From positions 1-42,494 of the forward strand of contig JAUWYR010000019.1 of NCBI GenBank assembly GCA_030615745.1: a DNA stretch of 42,494 nucleotides, given 5' to 3'. Positions 42,050 through 42,494 of the stretch are shown here, in pieces. A model generated the notes under the pieces. It searched no databases. It was not told the DNA's origin and was given only the letters and a program-made list of their open reading frames with translations. The stretch is from Candidatus Zixiibacteriota bacterium (GTDB lineage Bacteria > Zixibacteria > MSB-5A5 > SM23-73-2). The position numbers were made by a program, and so were the translations under genes. Within the stretch, counting starts at the first letter, position 1; the number at the start of each line of letters is the position of its first letter.

Positions 42050-42494
42050 AAACCTGCTCAAAAAAGACCAAAAAGGCTCATCTTAGAAAAGAGTCGATTT
42101 TGGTCAGAAATGACTCAAATGAGAAAATCGACCTACTAAAAATGCTAAATAAGGTCAAGGCTGAGGGCACCCTTTACTAACGAGCGTAGCGGCCGGCTTT
42201 ATGCCCGCGAAATAAAACGTCTGGGATAAACCCAGACGCTACATCTTGGTGGGATAATTCTTGTCGGGTCTGGGGACCCGACAGGCACAATCATAGTCTT
42301 TCGTGCCCTAAATGTGGTGGACAGGTCCCCTGACCTATCCACAAAAATCACTCAAAAGGAGTGCGAAAACTTGTTTTCGCTTGCTAAAAATGTAGGGACA
42401 GGTTTTTAAACCTGTCCAAGACAGACCTGAAGGTCTCCTCTCGTTGGTGCAGGAATTGTCGTCAAGACCCGTTCCGGGGATTTCCTGCACCGAA
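42050..42494. repeat. Palindrome array at the right end
   Basis: Contains TCGATTTT...AAAATCGACCTAC (42093-42136, a looser form of 30525-30582), GTAGCG...CGCTAC enclosing two hairpins (42186-42242), GTCGGGTC-TGGG-GACCCGAC (42254-42275), GGTC-CCCT-GACC hairpin (42313-42343), GTGCGAAAACTTG (42361-42373), a TGTAGGGACAGGTTT half element (42392-42420) and a GTTGGTGCAGGAA element (42443-42491). No gene is seen. Confidence 0.75.

Noticed and set aside
1-42494. tRNA, rRNA or riboswitch genes
   Set aside because: I looked for cloverleaf and T-loop patterns in the gaps and saw none I could support; the nested palindromes lack tRNA consensus bases.

Overview
The window reads as a fragment of an anaerobic bacterium, AT-rich between genes, from an uncultured lineage of the kind that joins ferredoxin-based energy metabolism to FCB-type envelope proteins. 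The main reasons are two complete 2-oxoacid:ferredoxin oxidoreductase operons, an HdrA-MvhD fusion, an HdrD-like protein, a type IX-like C-terminal sorting domain, a PorV/PorQ-like protein, a dockerin protein and a peptidase S74 surface protein. I cannot name the phylum from sequence alone. Nearly all genes lie on the minus strand, TTG/GTG starts are common, and TGA is an ordinary stop codon (for example in korA).

Layout. 1-1.1 kb: two secreted proteins, one cut by the window edge. 1.7-6.2 kb: operon korDABC-ndk-gltA, linking 2-oxoglutarate/succinyl-CoA chemistry to citrate synthase. 6.4-9.7 kb: a divergent ferredoxin-like protein, a zinc-ribbon protein and a large HdrA-MvhD protein. 9.8-10.3 kb: a RelE/ParE-type toxin-antitoxin pair. 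10.6-18.0 kb: an HdrD-like reductase, a lipoprotein, and a second operon korDABC-(GltD/NfnB-like flavoprotein)-mvhD. 18.4-20.6 kb: sucCD. 20.9-27.2 kb: CCA-adding enzyme, carbamate kinase, a cyclic-2,3-diphosphoglycerate-synthetase-like P-loop protein, an aldehyde dehydrogenase and a metallo-beta-lactamase-fold hydrolase. 28.1-33.3 kb: an S74/YadA-head-like surface protein, a dockerin protein and a PorV-like protein. 33.7-39.1 kb: dTDP-rhamnose genes, a glycosyltransferase and a truncated sugar transferase. 39.4-42.0 kb: a lone MNT nucleotidyltransferase, ribosomal protein L25, PRPP synthetase and a small zinc-finger protein.

Metabolically, citrate synthase, two KGOR/VOR-type enzymes, succinyl-CoA synthetase and Hdr/MvhD modules fit a TCA segment that exchanges electrons through ferredoxin and flavin-based bifurcation.

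Two things stand out. First, the hdrA-mvhD gene carries an in-frame TGA exactly where HdrA proteins have a conserved cysteine, followed by a near-ideal bacterial SECIS hairpin (7-bp stem, GGUC loop). It should be read as one 817-residue selenoprotein, not two genes. Second, almost every long intergenic gap is packed with palindromes. They fall into families whose loops and apical parts are constant (ATAAA/TTTAT, GGTC-CCCT-GACC, GGGAATT-AATTCCC) while the outer stems change on both arms together. Several are nested inside terminal inverted repeats, some arrays are flanked by direct repeats, and one element supplies the stop codon of sucD.
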